Source of the DNA: Patescibacteria group bacterium
Lineage (GTDB): Bacteria > Patescibacteriota > Microgenomatia > UBA1400 > PJMF01
Direction of reading: 5' to 3'
Assembly (NCBI GenBank): GCA_018816485.1
Contig: JAHIVL010000007.1
Location: forward strand, 1 to 6,694
Length of the DNA stretch: 6,694 bases
Below the pieces are notes generated by a model that was not told the DNA's origin, searched no databases, and saw only the letters and a program-made list of their open reading frames with translations. Numbering within the stretch: the first letter of the stretch is position 1; each line of letters begins with the position of its first letter. Position numbers and translations under genes: made by a program. Positions 6,309 through 6,694 of this stretch are shown in pieces.

Positions 6309-6694
6309 TCACAAATAAATACCCATTATTTGTAAAAAACCAATGATGCCATGAATAATACCAAAAACTACTGTAATCCAAACGAAATGTTTATGAACTG
6401 AACTCCATGTCATGTGCTTGTCAGCATCATCTAGTGGGTCCGGTCCAATTTTTGAACCTTTCCATGGAAGAGGAAGTTTCGCCCAAGGAAGTGCGAAGCA
6501 ACTTGCAAAAGTTAAAATAAAAAAAAGTCCTAGGACAATTCCTGTCCAGCCTAAAATTGAAAATGATCCAATTTTAATTCTTTTTTCATACCAAACCACG
6601 GTTTCATTAGTCTCTGCATCCTTATCTTCTGGAATTTGATACCCTTCAAGTTTCCCTAAAACCACAAACCCAGCAAACACTTCATCTCCGTGAG
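6309..6694 (-). CDS. Unidentified membrane protein with two predicted helices and clustered histidines (open to window end)
   Basis: I do not recognise this protein. The frame is open from the window end to TGA at 6311-6309. Either it is the 3' end of a longer gene or it starts at GTG 6680 (123 residues), which has GGAG 5 nt upstream. From that GTG, residues 1-38 are polar and charged with the tract IPEDKDAETNETV, residues 39-66 form a hydrophobic helix (SILGWTGIVLGLFFIL), 67-97 are a polar loop rich in Pro, Lys and Asp, and 98-120 form a second helix ending the protein. Histidines sit at 89, 96, 98 and 110, the last inside the final helix (FGIIHGIIGF). The spacing faintly recalls heme-ligating helices of b-type cytochromes, but this is a weak resemblance. 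It lies 37 nt upstream of the acyl-CoA ligase start on the same strand, so it is probably in the same operon. C61 is the only cysteine, so it carries no iron-sulfur motif. Confidence 0.6.
   Translation of the reverse strand, partial: HGDEVFAGFVVLGKLEGYQIPEDKDAETNETVVWYEKRIKIGSFSILGWTGIVLGLFFILTFASCFALPWAKLPLPWKGSKIGPDPLDDADKHMTWSSVHKHFVWITVVFGIIHGIIGFLQIMGIYL

Noticed and set aside
4097..6311. Recoding of TGA (as in Gracilibacteria)
   Set aside because: TGA ends the ligase gene in a classic ATGA overlap and also ends the membrane gene. No gene contains an in-frame TGA, so the standard code is enough.
6412..6639. 75-codon open frame on the + strand
   Set aside because: It is antisense to the membrane protein gene, whose two clear hydrophobic helices make the minus strand the more believable coding strand.

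Overview
The window is AT-rich, tightly packed bacterial DNA containing six protein genes, two of them cut by the window ends. Protein style points to an uncultivated fermentative bacterium, and the best guess is the Candidate Phyla Radiation (Patescibacteria). The evidence is a stand-alone receiver with an 'IKTNVS'-type ending, a P-type ATPase tail with 'DSLLYVFSCRS', and very short intergenic gaps. This taxonomic guess is inference from remembered family style, not a search. TGA is used as a stop in two genes and no gene needs TGA read as an amino acid. The standard bacterial code therefore fits, which argues against the TGA=Gly code of Gracilibacteria/Absconditabacteria.

Layout. On the + strand, bases 1-462 are the 3' end of a P-type cation-transporting ATPase, and 500-886 is a single-domain response regulator. 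The remainder lies on the - strand and looks like one operon, transcribed from the right edge towards position 901. Its order is: an unidentified histidine-containing two-helix membrane protein (stop at 6309, open to the window end); a fused ADP-forming acetyl/acyl-CoA synthetase (6271-4097, TTG start); a short-chain flavodoxin (4100-3630, ATGA overlap with the previous gene); a fused gamma-alpha subunit of a 2-oxoacid:acceptor oxidoreductase (3616-1853); and its beta subunit (1851-901, 1 nt after the alpha stop). The two strands converge at 887-900 with only 14 nt between stop codons and no visible hairpin terminator.

How the genes fit together. The oxidoreductase would turn a 2-oxoacid (probably pyruvate or several 2-oxoacids) plus CoA into acyl-CoA, CO2 and low-potential electrons. 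The adjacent flavodoxin is the obvious electron acceptor, since no ferredoxin gene or ferredoxin-like delta subunit is present. The ADP-forming synthetase would then convert acyl-CoA + ADP + Pi to free acid + ATP + CoA in one step. The three activities form a compact substrate-level phosphorylation module. What reoxidises the flavodoxin is not visible. The membrane protein upstream is a candidate only by position.

No tRNA, rRNA, CRISPR array, insertion sequence or long repeat was seen. No intergenic stretch exceeds 40 nt.
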